The notes below the pieces were generated by a model. The model made no database searches and was not told where the DNA came from. It saw nothing but the letters and a program-made list of their open reading frames with translations. A stretch of DNA of 47,155 nt from the NCBI GenBank assembly GCA_965659845.1, contig CBFHXS010000008.1:1-47155 (forward strand). The letters are read 5' to 3'. This document shows, in pieces, positions 1 through 9,745 of this stretch; position 1 is the stretch's first letter, and each line of letters begins with the position of its first letter. This DNA comes from Brumimicrobium sp965659845 (GTDB lineage: Bacteria > Bacteroidota > Bacteroidia > Flavobacteriales_D > Crocinitomicaceae). The position numbers and the translations under genes were made by a program.

Positions 1-2343
1 AGCTATACTGATTTTACTCTTGGGTTTCATCTAGACCCAGATATAGGTTTCGCAGAGGATGAATTTATAGGGTGCGACTCTACAAGACATTTAGCTTATG
101 CGTATAATGGTTTGAACAATGATCCTGGTGGTTTGGGAAGTGGATCTTTTGGTAATAATCCTCCTGCTGTTGGGGTTAAGGTATTAAATCGAGAGATGCA
201 TTATTTTGGTATGCCAGGCAATGAAAACTCTCCAATTGGGATTGGCTTTCCTGCTAATCCAGCTGAGTATTGGAATTTTCTGAAAGGTAAGTGGCTCGAT
301 GGAACGGATTACACCTTTGGAGAAAATGGCTACGGTGGAAGTACTTCAACCACTCATCTGTACACAGGGAATCCGGCAACCAATTCAGGCTGGACAGAGA
401 TTAACACGGATGGACAAGGTACATCAAATGTTATGGGGGACCGTCGAATGATAATGAGTATTGAGCCACTTAACCTTTCTTCTGGGACTGAGTTGGAGTA
501 TGATTTTGCAGTAGTCACAAGTAGAAGAGGAGACCATCTTGAAAATGTGCAGAGTGTTATTGATCTGGCCGATTCTGTTCAGCAGTTCTATATTAATGAA
601 CTAGTGAACTATAACTGTCAGGAGCAAGGGACAGGGATTCAGGATACATTTTTTATGGAGGAGCCGAATTATCAGGCAATGTTCGAGATTACACGTGTGG
701 ATGGTGAAGGAAACATGATGAACGATATTGAACTCAAGGAAGATACTGAAAATGCTATCATTTGGGATAATAACCTTGAAGAGATCACTTACAAAAGAGG
801 GAAAGGACCAATAGATGCATACTTAATTGATACGGTTAATTATGAGTTAGGACATTACCTATTAAAGTTCAAAGATTATACAAATATCGACTCAGCGAAT
901 TGGACGCTCTATCGATACAATATGCTTGGAGGAACTTTGATTGATTCTGTGCAATCTACAAATACTATAGCGAATGGAAATGAACAACTTATTCCGCAAT
1001 GGGGTATGGCGATTCGAATTGAGCAACGCGACTATTTGTGCAATGATGGTTCTAATTTATGTGCTCAATCAAATAAAATTGCACAACCCGTTTCTTCCTC
1101 AATTCAATTTGCAGATACTTCTCAAAAATGGTTGGATGGAATAGAACATAACAATGGTTTTTCGCCAATGAATTGGATCATGTCAGGAGATTTTAGTCCT
1201 TCCGTTAACATGAATACGTCCGGAGTAAATAATCCATTTTGTTATCCTTCAAATTTCTATGATCCTCAAAATATGTTTACAGATCTTGTAGATGGTATTG
1301 CTGCCCCTGGTCGAATGGCAAGGTATCAGGGCTGTTCATTTCGTCCGATTCAGATTCCAGGTTCACCAATCATTTCAGAGGCACAATTTCATGGTTATGC
1401 TTCGATAGATCTTTCAACGGTTAATCACCCTGGGGTTAATATAGTGCTTACCGATAATCAATCGCTTTGGACGCGATGTGCTGTTATAGAATTAAATGAT
1501 GATGAAAATACTTCTTTGAATAATGGAAAACCTGGTCTTCTCAGGCTAAGCCCTTCTGTAGATAAAAATGGAAACAAGCCTGGTGATTCAGGATATAATG
1601 ATGCAGAGGCAGGAAAAGGAGGTACGCAACCAATAGGGATGGGATGGTTTCCTGGTTATGCTGTTGATGTAGAGACTGGGCGTCGATTGAATATGGCGTT
1701 TTGCGAGAACTCAACACTAGTTAATGATAACGGTGATGATATGATATGGAATCCAACAGATCGATTACAAGATAACAACGGAGAATATGTCCTTGGAGGA
1801 CAACACGTGATCTATGTTTTCGGAGGCGAAAAACACAACATGCCTAACTATGATGAAGGCGAATTTCTATATGATAATCTTTCAGTTGAAACTGCAGCCG
1901 GTTTTAGAAATGTATACGGTAATCTGTCTTGGGTGATTAATCCATTACTTAAAGAAAATGAGTTCTTACTAGCGACGAAAACAAGAATTAAAATACGTAC
2001 TCATAAGAAGTTTAAGGAGCGATTACTGACAGGGTTAAATGATACGCGGCCAATGTTCACGTTTGATGTTGTGCCTTATCATATGGTGTCAAATGAAAAC
2101 AATGGTAGTTCAAATCCTGAAGAAATATCTCTGTATCCTAACCCAACATCTGATCAGTTTACTGTGAAGTGGAATGGATTAAAACCATCAAATATTGAGG
2201 TGTATACAATTAACGGTGTCTTGATTTATGAACAGATCATTGGACAAAAGGATCAGCAATTAGTCGTAGATCTCTCAACAGAAAAACCGGGACTATATCT
2301 CGTTAGAATTGGAGGACAGGTGAAGAAAGTAGTGTTGCGCTAA
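1..2343 (+). CDS. T9SS-sorted secreted protein, 5' end outside window
   Basis: The reading frame is open from the first base of the window, so the signal peptide and N-terminus are missing; the first possible start inside the window, a TTG at 112, is not the true start. The visible ~780 residues are rich in Asn, Gly and Asp, as in secreted Bacteroidota proteins. An early segment containing GDRRMIMS and a later LENVQ resembles a module seen in many large T9SS cargo proteins. The last ~70 residues form a type A T9SS sorting domain: a SLYPNPTSDQF motif, then beta strands and the final GLYLVRIGGQVKKVVLR. This tail directs export through the outer membrane and attachment or release at the cell surface. 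I recognise no enzymatic domain, so its function is unknown. The next gene is convergent, and no strong terminator hairpin separates them. Confidence 0.85.
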   Translation, partial: SYTDFTLGFHLDPDIGFAEDEFIGCDSTRHLAYAYNGLNNDPGGLGSGSFGNNPPAVGVKVLNREMHYFGMPGNENSPIGIGFPANPAEYWNFLKGKWLDGTDYTFGENGYGGSTSTTHLYTGNPATNSGWTEINTDGQGTSNVMGDRRMIMSIEPLNLSSGTELEYDFAVVTSRRGDHLENVQSVIDLADSVQQFYINELVNYNCQEQGTGIQDTFFMEEPNYQAMFEITRVDGEGNMMNDIELKEDTENAIIWDNNLEEITYKRGKGPIDAYLIDTVNYELGHYLLKFKDYTNIDSANWTLYRYNMLGGTLIDSVQSTNTIANGNEQLIPQWGMAIRIEQRDYLCNDGSNLCAQSNKIAQPVSSSIQFADTSQKWLDGIEHNNGFSPMNWIMSGDFSPSVNMNTSGVNNPFCYPSNFYDPQNMFTDLVDGIAAPGRMARYQGCSFRPIQIPGSPIISEAQFHGYASIDLSTVNHPGVNIVLTDNQSLWTRCAVIELNDDENTSLNNGKPGLLRLSPSVDKNGNKPGDSGYNDAEAGKGGTQPIGMGWFPGYAVDVETGRRLNMAFCENSTLVNDNGDDMIWNPTDRLQDNNGEYVLGGQHVIYVFGGEKHNMPNYDEGEFLYDNLSVETAAGFRNVYGNLSWVINPLLKENEFLLATKTRIKIRTHKKFKERLLTGLNDTRPMFTFDVVPYHMVSNENNGSSNPEEISLYPNPTSDQFTVKWNGLKPSNIEVYTINGVLIYEQIIGQKDQQLVVDLSTEKPGLYLVRIGGQVKKVVLR

Positions 2344-2388
2344 ATTCAATCCTTTGAGCTATAATTTCTTTACCCTAAACTCTAAACC

Positions 2389-5300
2389 CTAAACTAAATT
2401 ATACTCTACATCAAACTCCTTCAATGATTTCAATAATTTCTCATTGATGTCGATTTTTACAAAGCGACTAGGCATATCTATTTCTAGATTGTTAACCGTG
2501 TCAAATACGTTAAATCGAACTGGATACTTCCCTTGGTGCTCTTTAAACACTCTGTCTATATCTTCAATAAAGCGATGATTGACTTGATTCAATGCTAATT
2601 TGATCTGTAAGGCCTGCGCTTTCTGCTCTCTCAAACTAGATAAGAAATCAATCTTGTGCACTTTGAACTCAAACTCGTCTTGTCTCCAACGTTTAGGTTG
2701 CACTTTTCCTGTGAGGTAGATGAAAGCTCCTTCTGACATATAATCCTTAAACTTCCCATAGTCCTCTCGGAAAAGGAAAAGTTTAGTCGAGTCATTGTAG
2801 TCCTCAATCATGATCGTTCCAAATGGATCTCCCTTTCGCGTATGACGATGTTCAACCTCTGTTATTATAGCCGCTACAGTAAACTCTCGATTCTTATATT
2901 GATCAAGGTTATTTATATATTCGATCGATCCAGTACAGAATGATTCAATATCAATTCTGAAATCATCTAACGGGTGACCTGAAATGTAGATACCAACGAC
3001 TTCTTTTTCTTTATTCAATTGCTGTAAAGAAGACCATTCTTCAACTTGAGGTATGGTTGGAGCAGGAGTAGCTACTCCTGAAGATTCACCAAATAAACTG
3101 GCTTGGCTAGAATTGATGCTTTCCTGATGGTTAGCACCAAACTTCACTGCATTGGCAAGGAAGGTTTTGTTGTTTTCTTCGGCAAAATATTGAGCTCGAT
3201 GAATATTTGTAAAGGAATCAAGTGCGCCGGCAAGCGCTAAACCTTCAAATGCTTTCTTATTACATTTCCTCAGATCGACACGCTTTGTGATGTCAAAAAT
3301 ATCAACAAAAGGTCCGTTCTCAGCTCTTTCGTTTACTATTGCTTCGACAGGTCCGCTACCTACACCTTTGATCGCACCAAGTCCAAATCGAATAGCACCT
3401 TCCTTATTTACTGTAAATTTAAAGTTGGATTCATTCACATCTGGTCCTAAAACTGGAGTCCCCATTCTTTTACATTCCTCCATAAAGAATGTTACCTGCT
3501 TAATGTCATTCATGTTATTACTCAACACTGAAGCCATATATTCTGCAGGATAATTTGCTTTTAAATAGGCAGTTTGATAAGCAATCCAGGCATAACATGT
3601 TGAGTGGGACTTGTTAAATGCATACGATGCAAAAGCCTCCCAGTCACGCCAAATCTTTTCAAGTTTATCAGTATCATGTCCTCTTTCATTTCCTTGGTTG
3701 AGGAATTTTGGTTTTAATTTCTCGAGAAGATCAAACTTCTTTTTACCCATTGCTTTACGCAATGTATCGGCTTCACCTTTCGTGAAACCAGCAAGTTTTT
3801 GAGAGAGCAACATTACTTGCTCCTGATAAACGGTAATACCATAAGTTTCCTCTAGGTATTCCTTAGTGGCGTCCAGATCATAGATAATCTCCTCTTCACC
3901 ATGCTTTCTTTTAATGAAAGAAGGGATATATTCCAACGGTCCAGGTCTATACAATGCGTTCATGGCGATGAGGTCGGCAAATACCGTTGGTTTTAACTCT
4001 CGCATGTATTTCTGCATTCCAGGAGATTCATACTGGAAAACACCTACCGTTTCTCCACGCTGGAATAGTTCATAGGTTTTATCATCGTCTAGAGGAAAGT
4101 CATCAGGTACTAAATCAATATCATGTCGCTCTTTTACGAAGGCGACAGCATCCTTGATTAATGTCAATGTTTTCAACCCAAGAAAATCCATCTTTAGCAT
4201 ACCTGCTTCCTCGACTACGGAGTTGTCGTACTGCGTGCAGTACATTTCAGTATCCTTGGCTAAAGCCACTGGAACATATTCTGTAATATCACTGGGTGTA
4301 ATAATTACACCACAGGCATGAATCCCTGTATTTCGAACGTTTCCTTCTAGACGTCTTGCTTTTTGAATTACTTCTGCTGGCAAGTCACTTCCAAGTGCAA
4401 TCTGCTTCAGCTGATTTGCACGTTGTATATTCTCTTGGTTGTTCTTTAATTTATCCGCTAAAGCAGCATCATCCAATTTAAACAGCTTACCTAATGATAT
4501 GTCTGGAATCAATTTCGCTATTCGATCAGCCTCAAAAAGTGGGAGGTTCATTACTCTGGCAGTATCACGTACAGATGATTTCGCCGCCATTGTACCGTAG
4601 GTAATGATTTGAGCCACCTGATTCTCTCCATATTTATCGATTACCCACTCAATAATTCTTCCTCGTCCTTCATCATCAAAGTCAATATCGATATCGGGCA
4701 TTGATACACGATCAGGATTTAGAAAACGCTCAAAAAGTAGATCATACGCGATTGGGTCAATATTGGTGATTCCATTGCAGTAGGCTACTGCAGAACCAGC
4801 AGCGGATCCACGGCCAGGTCCAACGACCACGCCCATTTCCCTTGCTGCATTACAAAAATCCTGTACAATCAAAAAGTAACCTGGGTATCCAGTTTTTGCA
4901 ACAATCTCGAGCTCAAAGTCGAGTCGCTCTTTTATTTCGTCCGTAATCTCTGGGTATCTTTTCTTTGCTCCTTCATAAGTAAGATGGCGCAAATAATTAT
5001 TTTCACCTCTTTTGCCGCCATCTTCTTGATCTTTAGGATCAGTAAATTCTTCTGGTATGTCGAATGCAGGAAGCAATACTTCGCTTGCTAGTGTGTATTT
5101 TTCACACTTATTCGCAATCTCCATTGAGTTTTCAATGGCTTGAGGCAGATCAGCAAATAATTCCTTCATCTCGGAAGGAGACTTGAAGTAGTACTCATCG
5201 TTGGGAAGTCCGTAACGGAATCCTCTTCCTTTTCCTTTTGGTGTTTCCACCATTTCACCGTCCTTGATACACAGCAGTATATCATGAACTACAGCATCTT

Positions 5301-6753
5301 CTTTTTCAATGTAGAAAGTGTTATTTGTCGCAACAAGCTTAATATCGTGCTTCTTGGCAAATCTTAGTAGCGTTTCATTTACCCTTCGTTCATCTTCCTG
5401 ATCATGACGCATAAGCTCTATGTAGAAATTATCACCAAATTGATCCTTCCACCAGATAAGAGCTTCCTCTGCCTGTTTCTCTCCTACATTCAGAATCTTT
5501 GAAGGAATCTCACCATACATGTTTCCTGAAAGCACAATGATGTCACTTTTGTATTGTTCTACAACTTTTTTATCAATACGAGGAACATAGTACTTTCCTT
5601 TTGTGAAGGCAATTGAAGACATCTTCGCTATGTTGTGGTATCCCTTCTTATTCTTTGCAAGAAGGACCACTTGAAAACCATTATCTTTTACTGTTTTATT
5701 CGTGTGATCCTCACATATGTTGAATTCACAACCAATGATGGGAGTAATCTCTTTTTTAGTAAATTTCTCACCCTTTTCTTCCGCGGCTTCACGTTCTGCA
5801 GCAATGTTATTATTGTGCGCTGTAATGTACTTTTCAAAGTGAAAAGCAGCCATCATATTACCTGTATCTGTCAAGGCGACAGCGGGCATATTATACTCTG
5901 CAGTCTTTTTAATTAATCCTTGGATATTTGCCGTTGATTGCAGAACTGAAAATTGTGTATGGTTGTGTAAGTGAACAAAGGAGGTGTCCTCAAGTTTGGC
6001 AAGTCCTTCTTCTATTTCAGCCTGAGAAACCCCTTCATCTGTGCTGTGCTCTTCATTGAGCTCTGCACTTTTCGCTTTTAAATTTTCATGTTTTAATCCA
6101 ACAGGCTGGATAATATCTGGATTGGCTTTGAGAAACTGTTCAAAATAAGATTCTTCAACCTGCAGTTCTTCAGTCGTAAATATGCGGCGTCGAACAAGTT
6201 CGAAAAAACAGCGCGTCGTTGCCTCAACATCGGCAGTTGCATTGTGAGCCTCTGCAAAGGGAACTTTGAATAAATGCTCATGCAGTTCTGTTAGTGTTGG
6301 AAGTTTGAATTTGCCACCTCTACCACCTGGTATTTTACATAATTCGGCGGTAGTTTCTGTACATGTATCTAGTACAGGCATTTCGTGCATCGGAGTTTCA
6401 AAGGCTTCACGAACAAATTCACACCCCATCACATTCACGTCAAAACCTACATTTTGACCAACAACGAATTTTGACTTTTCTAAAGCTACGTTGAATTCTT
6501 CAAGGACGTCTTTTAATGGAACACCTTCGGTTTCGGCCAGCAATGTCGAAATTCCATGAATTCTCTCAGAGTCGTACGGAATATCAAAACCATCTGGTTT
6601 GATCAGGTAATCCTTAGCTTCGACCATGTTTCCATCATCATCGTGCAACTGCCAAGCAATCTGAATACACCGAGGCCAGTTATCAGTGTCCGTATAAGGT
6701 GCATTCCAGTTCTTTGGAAGTCCGGTTGTTTCCGTATCAAATATGATGTACAT
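2389..6753 (-). CDS. dnaE: DNA polymerase III alpha subunit with fused DEDDh proofreading exonuclease
   Basis: This is the replicative polymerase, 1454 aa, longer than the ~1160 aa of stand-alone DnaE because an exonuclease is fused at the N-terminus. Residues 1-190 are a DEDDh 3'-5' exonuclease with FDTET (D6, E8), NVGFD (D105) and HNATAD (H170, D175). A linker leads to a PHP domain (about 256-530), then the C-family palm and fingers with PDIDIDFDD near residue 690 and MDFLGLKTL near 855, which carry the catalytic aspartates. QASLF near residue 1215 matches the beta-clamp-binding pentapeptide. An OB-fold region follows at about 1260-1340. The PHP domain has lost several usual metal ligands (see findings). 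The ATG at 6753 gives MYIIFDTETTG, the normal beginning of the exonuclease fold. A TACATTTG promoter element lies 20 bp upstream. The fused arrangement is, from memory, usual in Bacteroidota. Confidence 0.97.
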   Translation of the reverse strand: MYIIFDTETTGLPKNWNAPYTDTDNWPRCIQIAWQLHDDDGNMVEAKDYLIKPDGFDIPYDSERIHGISTLLAETEGVPLKDVLEEFNVALEKSKFVVGQNVGFDVNVMGCEFVREAFETPMHEMPVLDTCTETTAELCKIPGGRGGKFKLPTLTELHEHLFKVPFAEAHNATADVEATTRCFFELVRRRIFTTEELQVEESYFEQFLKANPDIIQPVGLKHENLKAKSAELNEEHSTDEGVSQAEIEEGLAKLEDTSFVHLHNHTQFSVLQSTANIQGLIKKTAEYNMPAVALTDTGNMMAAFHFEKYITAHNNNIAAEREAAEEKGEKFTKKEITPIIGCEFNICEDHTNKTVKDNGFQVVLLAKNKKGYHNIAKMSSIAFTKGKYYVPRIDKKVVEQYKSDIIVLSGNMYGEIPSKILNVGEKQAEEALIWWKDQFGDNFYIELMRHDQEDERRVNETLLRFAKKHDIKLVATNNTFYIEKEDAVVHDILLCIKDGEMVETPKGKGRGFRYGLPNDEYYFKSPSEMKELFADLPQAIENSMEIANKCEKYTLASEVLLPAFDIPEEFTDPKDQEDGGKRGENNYLRHLTYEGAKKRYPEITDEIKERLDFELEIVAKTGYPGYFLIVQDFCNAAREMGVVVGPGRGSAAGSAVAYCNGITNIDPIAYDLLFERFLNPDRVSMPDIDIDFDDEGRGRIIEWVIDKYGENQVAQIITYGTMAAKSSVRDTARVMNLPLFEADRIAKLIPDISLGKLFKLDDAALADKLKNNQENIQRANQLKQIALGSDLPAEVIQKARRLEGNVRNTGIHACGVIITPSDITEYVPVALAKDTEMYCTQYDNSVVEEAGMLKMDFLGLKTLTLIKDAVAFVKERHDIDLVPDDFPLDDDKTYELFQRGETVGVFQYESPGMQKYMRELKPTVFADLIAMNALYRPGPLEYIPSFIKRKHGEEEIIYDLDATKEYLEETYGITVYQEQVMLLSQKLAGFTKGEADTLRKAMGKKKFDLLEKLKPKFLNQGNERGHDTDKLEKIWRDWEAFASYAFNKSHSTCYAWIAYQTAYLKANYPAEYMASVLSNNMNDIKQVTFFMEECKRMGTPVLGPDVNESNFKFTVNKEGAIRFGLGAIKGVGSGPVEAIVNERAENGPFVDIFDITKRVDLRKCNKKAFEGLALAGALDSFTNIHRAQYFAEENNKTFLANAVKFGANHQESINSSQASLFGESSGVATPAPTIPQVEEWSSLQQLNKEKEVVGIYISGHPLDDFRIDIESFCTGSIEYINNLDQYKNREFTVAAIITEVEHRHTRKGDPFGTIMIEDYNDSTKLFLFREDYGKFKDYMSEGAFIYLTGKVQPKRWRQDEFEFKVHKIDFLSSLREQKAQALQIKLALNQVNHRFIEDIDRVFKEHQGKYPVRFNVFDTVNNLEIDMPSRFVKIDINEKLLKSLKEFDVEYNLV

Positions 6754-6772
6754 GCTGAGAGAATTTACTATT

Positions 6773-6780
6773 CAAATGTA
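6773..6780 (-). promoter_or_regulatory. Bacteroidota -7 promoter element of dnaE
   Basis: On the minus strand this reads TACATTTG, matching TAnnTTTG, about 20 bp upstream of the dnaE ATG. No convincing -33 TTTG box is seen at the expected spacing. Confidence 0.5.
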
Positions 6781-6843
6781 CAAAAACGAAGCTGTAAAAC
6801 CCGACGACTTGATTATGTTTTATGAAGAGTTTTGAACAGTTTT

Positions 6844-8202
6844 CTAACGTTCTTTTTCAAACTTTAAACGCATACCACGTTGTGTTGAATCAACCTTTCC
6901 TTTTGTATACGTAAGCTGTCCATTCACAAGAGTATGTGTAATTGCATAGTGGAACTTTCGACCTGAAAATGGAGACCAACCACATTTGTATAGGATGTTA
7001 CTCTCATCAACAATCCATGGGTTCTGTTTGGATACGAGAACTAAATCAGCGAAATAACCTTCTCGAATATATCCTCGGTCTATCATTCTATAGATTTCTG
7101 CAACATTATGCGCTGACTTTTCCGCAATTTGGGGAAGTGTAATCTTACCCTCATGATGCAATTCAAGTAGCGATGGAAGTGCATGCTGGACAAGCGGCCC
7201 TCCAGATTTAGAATGGAAATAATTACCACCTTTATCCTCTATGGTATGAGGAGCATGATCTGTTGCAACTATATCCAATTTTCCATCCAATAAAGCTTTG
7301 AGTAAACCTTCTTGATCTGAATTGGTTTTAATCGAAGGATTCCATTTTATCCACCTCCCTAATTCGTCATAATTCGAATCGTTGAACATTAAATGGTGGA
7401 CACAAGCCTCTCCAGTTATTCTTTTGTCTCGAATCGAATTTCCACGTTCTAAAAGATTGGCTTCAGCAGCAGTGGAAACATGGTATAAGTGAAACCTTGT
7501 TGAATGTTTTTTAGCAATTTCGAGGACTCTTTTTGTTGCTGTTACGCAAGCTTTTTCACTTCTTATTTTGGAGTGATATCCAAATGGGATTTCATTTCCA
7601 AATTCATTCTTATATTTTTCTGTGTTCTTTTTAATAATTGCATCATCTTCGGAATGTAGTGCGATCAATGTGTTTACTTTGGAGAACAAGACATCCAAAT
7701 AATCGGGATAGTTTGCGAGTATCCCATCCTCATCATCAAAGTACAATCCATCGTCAGTAACTCCGCAAACATTTTCGTTGTCCGTTTTTAGTACTTCTTC
7801 AATGTTATTTTTGTTTACTCCCATGAAGAAAGAATAATTGGCTACTGATTTTTTGGCGCCGAGTTGATATTTTTCTTCCAGTAGCTCCTGAGTAAGTGTA
7901 TTTGGAATTGTATTCGGCATATCCATAAAAGATGTTACTCCACCAGCTACAGCAGCAATTGATTCAGTGTGTATATCTGCCTTTTGAGTGAGGCCTGGAT
8001 CTCTGAAATGGACCTGGTCGTCAATCATCCCTGGGAGAAGATAATCCCCTTCAGCATCTATGATAATGGTCTTCCCTTCTTGTTCTGATATAGACTTTGC
8101 TATTTTCTCGATACGCTGATCTTTGATCAATACGTCTCCTTCCATGATCGTTCCTTCATTAACGATCTTTGCATTTTTAATAAGTACATTTCTTGTTGCC
8201 AT
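6844..8202 (-). CDS. pyrC: Dihydroorotase, Bacteroidota type
   Basis: Dihydroorotase interconverts N-carbamoyl-aspartate and dihydroorotate, the third step of pyrimidine synthesis, in the cytoplasm. The protein is an amidohydrolase of ~452 aa. Recognisable motifs are LPGMIDDQVHFRDPG, the AGGVTSFMDMPNT segment, IALHSEDD, RFHLYHVST and DIVATDHAPHT, whose Asp is the catalytic base in this superfamily. The first metal-binding HxH is QxH, as I recall for other Bacteroidota dihydroorotases. The bridging residue appears to lie in VTDDG, as in Bacillus-type enzymes, rather than being a carboxylated lysine. I chose the ATG at 8202, giving MATRNVLIKN, over a GTG two codons upstream. It lies between dnaE and a membrane protein gene with no other pyrimidine genes nearby. 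An allantoinase or hydantoinase is possible but less likely. Confidence 0.88.
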   Translation of the reverse strand: MATRNVLIKNAKIVNEGTIMEGDVLIKDQRIEKIAKSISEQEGKTIIIDAEGDYLLPGMIDDQVHFRDPGLTQKADIHTESIAAVAGGVTSFMDMPNTIPNTLTQELLEEKYQLGAKKSVANYSFFMGVNKNNIEEVLKTDNENVCGVTDDGLYFDDEDGILANYPDYLDVLFSKVNTLIALHSEDDAIIKKNTEKYKNEFGNEIPFGYHSKIRSEKACVTATKRVLEIAKKHSTRFHLYHVSTAAEANLLERGNSIRDKRITGEACVHHLMFNDSNYDELGRWIKWNPSIKTNSDQEGLLKALLDGKLDIVATDHAPHTIEDKGGNYFHSKSGGPLVQHALPSLLELHHEGKITLPQIAEKSAHNVAEIYRMIDRGYIREGYFADLVLVSKQNPWIVDESNILYKCGWSPFSGRKFHYAITHTLVNGQLTYTKGKVDSTQRGMRLKFEKER

Positions 8203-8290
8203 AGCCACAAAATAAATAAATTATGGTCATATATTTTTATTTATATTGTTAATCTAAAGTATAAGTGTTGCTTATGTTTTTACCCCAATG

Positions 8291-9562
8291 TTACTGGAGT
8301 AGTGGAGAGAAATTTTCAAGAACGCCTTTGTTGTAAATATTCATTTGATAGAAATTTAGAACCGTTAGGATCACAAGCAATGCAACGGTTAAGCTCATTC
8401 TTAATTTGTTAACCGTCAAAAGTTGTAACATAGTTGCCAAAGGGATGGCGAAAATAGGTAGACTTTGCACTAAAGCTCTTGTAGAATAACTCGCTCCATA
8501 AGTCCAGTCCGACCATGAAATTATTATCCAGATATTAAGAATCAGAAAAGATAGTACACTTCTCTGGTACTCTTTATTCTTCATGAAAAAGAAACCAACT
8601 ACCATTAAAACCGATATCGGAGTGTATAAAAACCATCCTTTTTCAGGTCCAACTAGAACCCTAAACCATGGATTAAGAAAATACCATTTACTGCCAACGT
8701 TATGGATAAATCCATCAGTTGTATGCTTCCAATAGATTAATTGTGGGGAAATTGCCATTAAACCACCTAACATAGCAAAAAGAATATGCCATCTGTATGT
8801 TTTAACTAAATTCCATTTATGTTTTCGGCCTTCTAGGTTAGTGGTGTTCCACAATAGTGGGATAAAGATCATAATAAGTTCAGTTGGTCGGGATATTGTG
8901 GCTAAACCAATGATTAAACCTATAGAAATTGCGCTTTTCCATTTTGGTTTTTCGTGCCATTTGATTGTGAAATATACCAAGAGTGAATACAGTGGAAAGA
9001 TAAATGAATGACTCATCGCTCCGTCGATAGAGGTATACTGAATTAAATTGGTGGTGAGTCCTAAGAAAAGTAGTGTAAACCCTACAGTGATTTCCGAAAA
9101 GTAACGTATTAATATTCTCTTCAGGACCCAAAGGCCAAAGATTACGTTGAGTATAGCTCCAAATAGAATGGCGTATTGGTAAGGAGATGAGAATCCATCT
9201 TCTTCATAACTAGAGAATTTCGCAATCAGGTGACCCACTAAAAAGTAAGGCGTTTCTAAAATGGCGACTCCAGATAAATATTTATTTGTATACGTATCTC
9301 CGTCCTTAACTTTACTTATTTGATATATTTCTTCCCCACTAATTCTGTACTTTTTATTTATTGGCTCAATCCATTCTAACTCTTTGTAATCATGATAAAT
9401 AAATGTGGATGGCAAGTACATATAATACCCAAAAGCATCCCAAGATGCAGCATTATATCCATTCTTATCATTATTTGACCAATACTGAACTCGAAATGTA
9501 AGAAGAGTTATGATAACAATTGCTAATGCGATTTTAGAAAAATTCTGACTTAGTATTTTCAT
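8291..9562 (-). CDS. Multi-pass membrane protein, GT-C/GT39-like glycosyltransferase
   Basis: The protein has ~423 residues and about ten hydrophobic segments, starting with a single N-terminal helix followed by a long extracytoplasmic loop. That loop contains NAASWDAFGYYMYLPS, an acidic motif placed as in GT-C lipid-linked sugar transferases (ArnT/PMT-like). Later segments such as GLIIGLATISRPTELIM and WSDWTYGASYSTRALVQSLP resemble motifs of uncharacterised Bacteroidota GT39-like proteins. The substrate is unknown; transfer of a sugar from a polyprenyl carrier to a glycan or protein is the family expectation. I chose the ATG at 9562 (MKILSQNFSKIAL) over a TTG at 9604, because a TATTTTTG promoter element at 9602-9609 overlaps that upstream start. 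Confidence 0.65.
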   Translation of the reverse strand: MKILSQNFSKIALAIVIITLLTFRVQYWSNNDKNGYNAASWDAFGYYMYLPSTFIYHDYKELEWIEPINKKYRISGEEIYQISKVKDGDTYTNKYLSGVAILETPYFLVGHLIAKFSSYEEDGFSSPYQYAILFGAILNVIFGLWVLKRILIRYFSEITVGFTLLFLGLTTNLIQYTSIDGAMSHSFIFPLYSLLVYFTIKWHEKPKWKSAISIGLIIGLATISRPTELIMIFIPLLWNTTNLEGRKHKWNLVKTYRWHILFAMLGGLMAISPQLIYWKHTTDGFIHNVGSKWYFLNPWFRVLVGPEKGWFLYTPISVLMVVGFFFMKNKEYQRSVLSFLILNIWIIISWSDWTYGASYSTRALVQSLPIFAIPLATMLQLLTVNKLRMSLTVALLVILTVLNFYQMNIYNKGVLENFSPLLQ

Positions 9563-9601
9563 GATAGATGAATACCTCTTATTCTTTTGGACATTGTAAT
9601 C

Positions 9602-9609
9602 CAAAAATA
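9602..9609 (-). promoter_or_regulatory. -7 promoter element of the GT-C-like gene
   Basis: The minus strand reads TATTTTTG, matching TAnnTTTG, about 40 bp upstream of the ATG at 9562. Its position argues against translation starting at the TTG at 9604. Confidence 0.45.
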
Positions 9610-9745
9610 TCGAATTTCTTCTTTGTTTGATTGTTTATCTTCGTTTAATCTGACTATCAGTGAAAAACTCTATTTCTGATGCATAAAATTCATCTGAAAA
9701 GGGGAGCAGAAGCTTTTGTATCTTACTGAGTAAAATAAGATTGAG

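Noticed and set aside
2372..2394. Plant telomere-like CCCTAAA repeats between two genes
   Set aside because: Only two full units with one degenerate unit between; far too short and not in a terminal position, so a chance resemblance.
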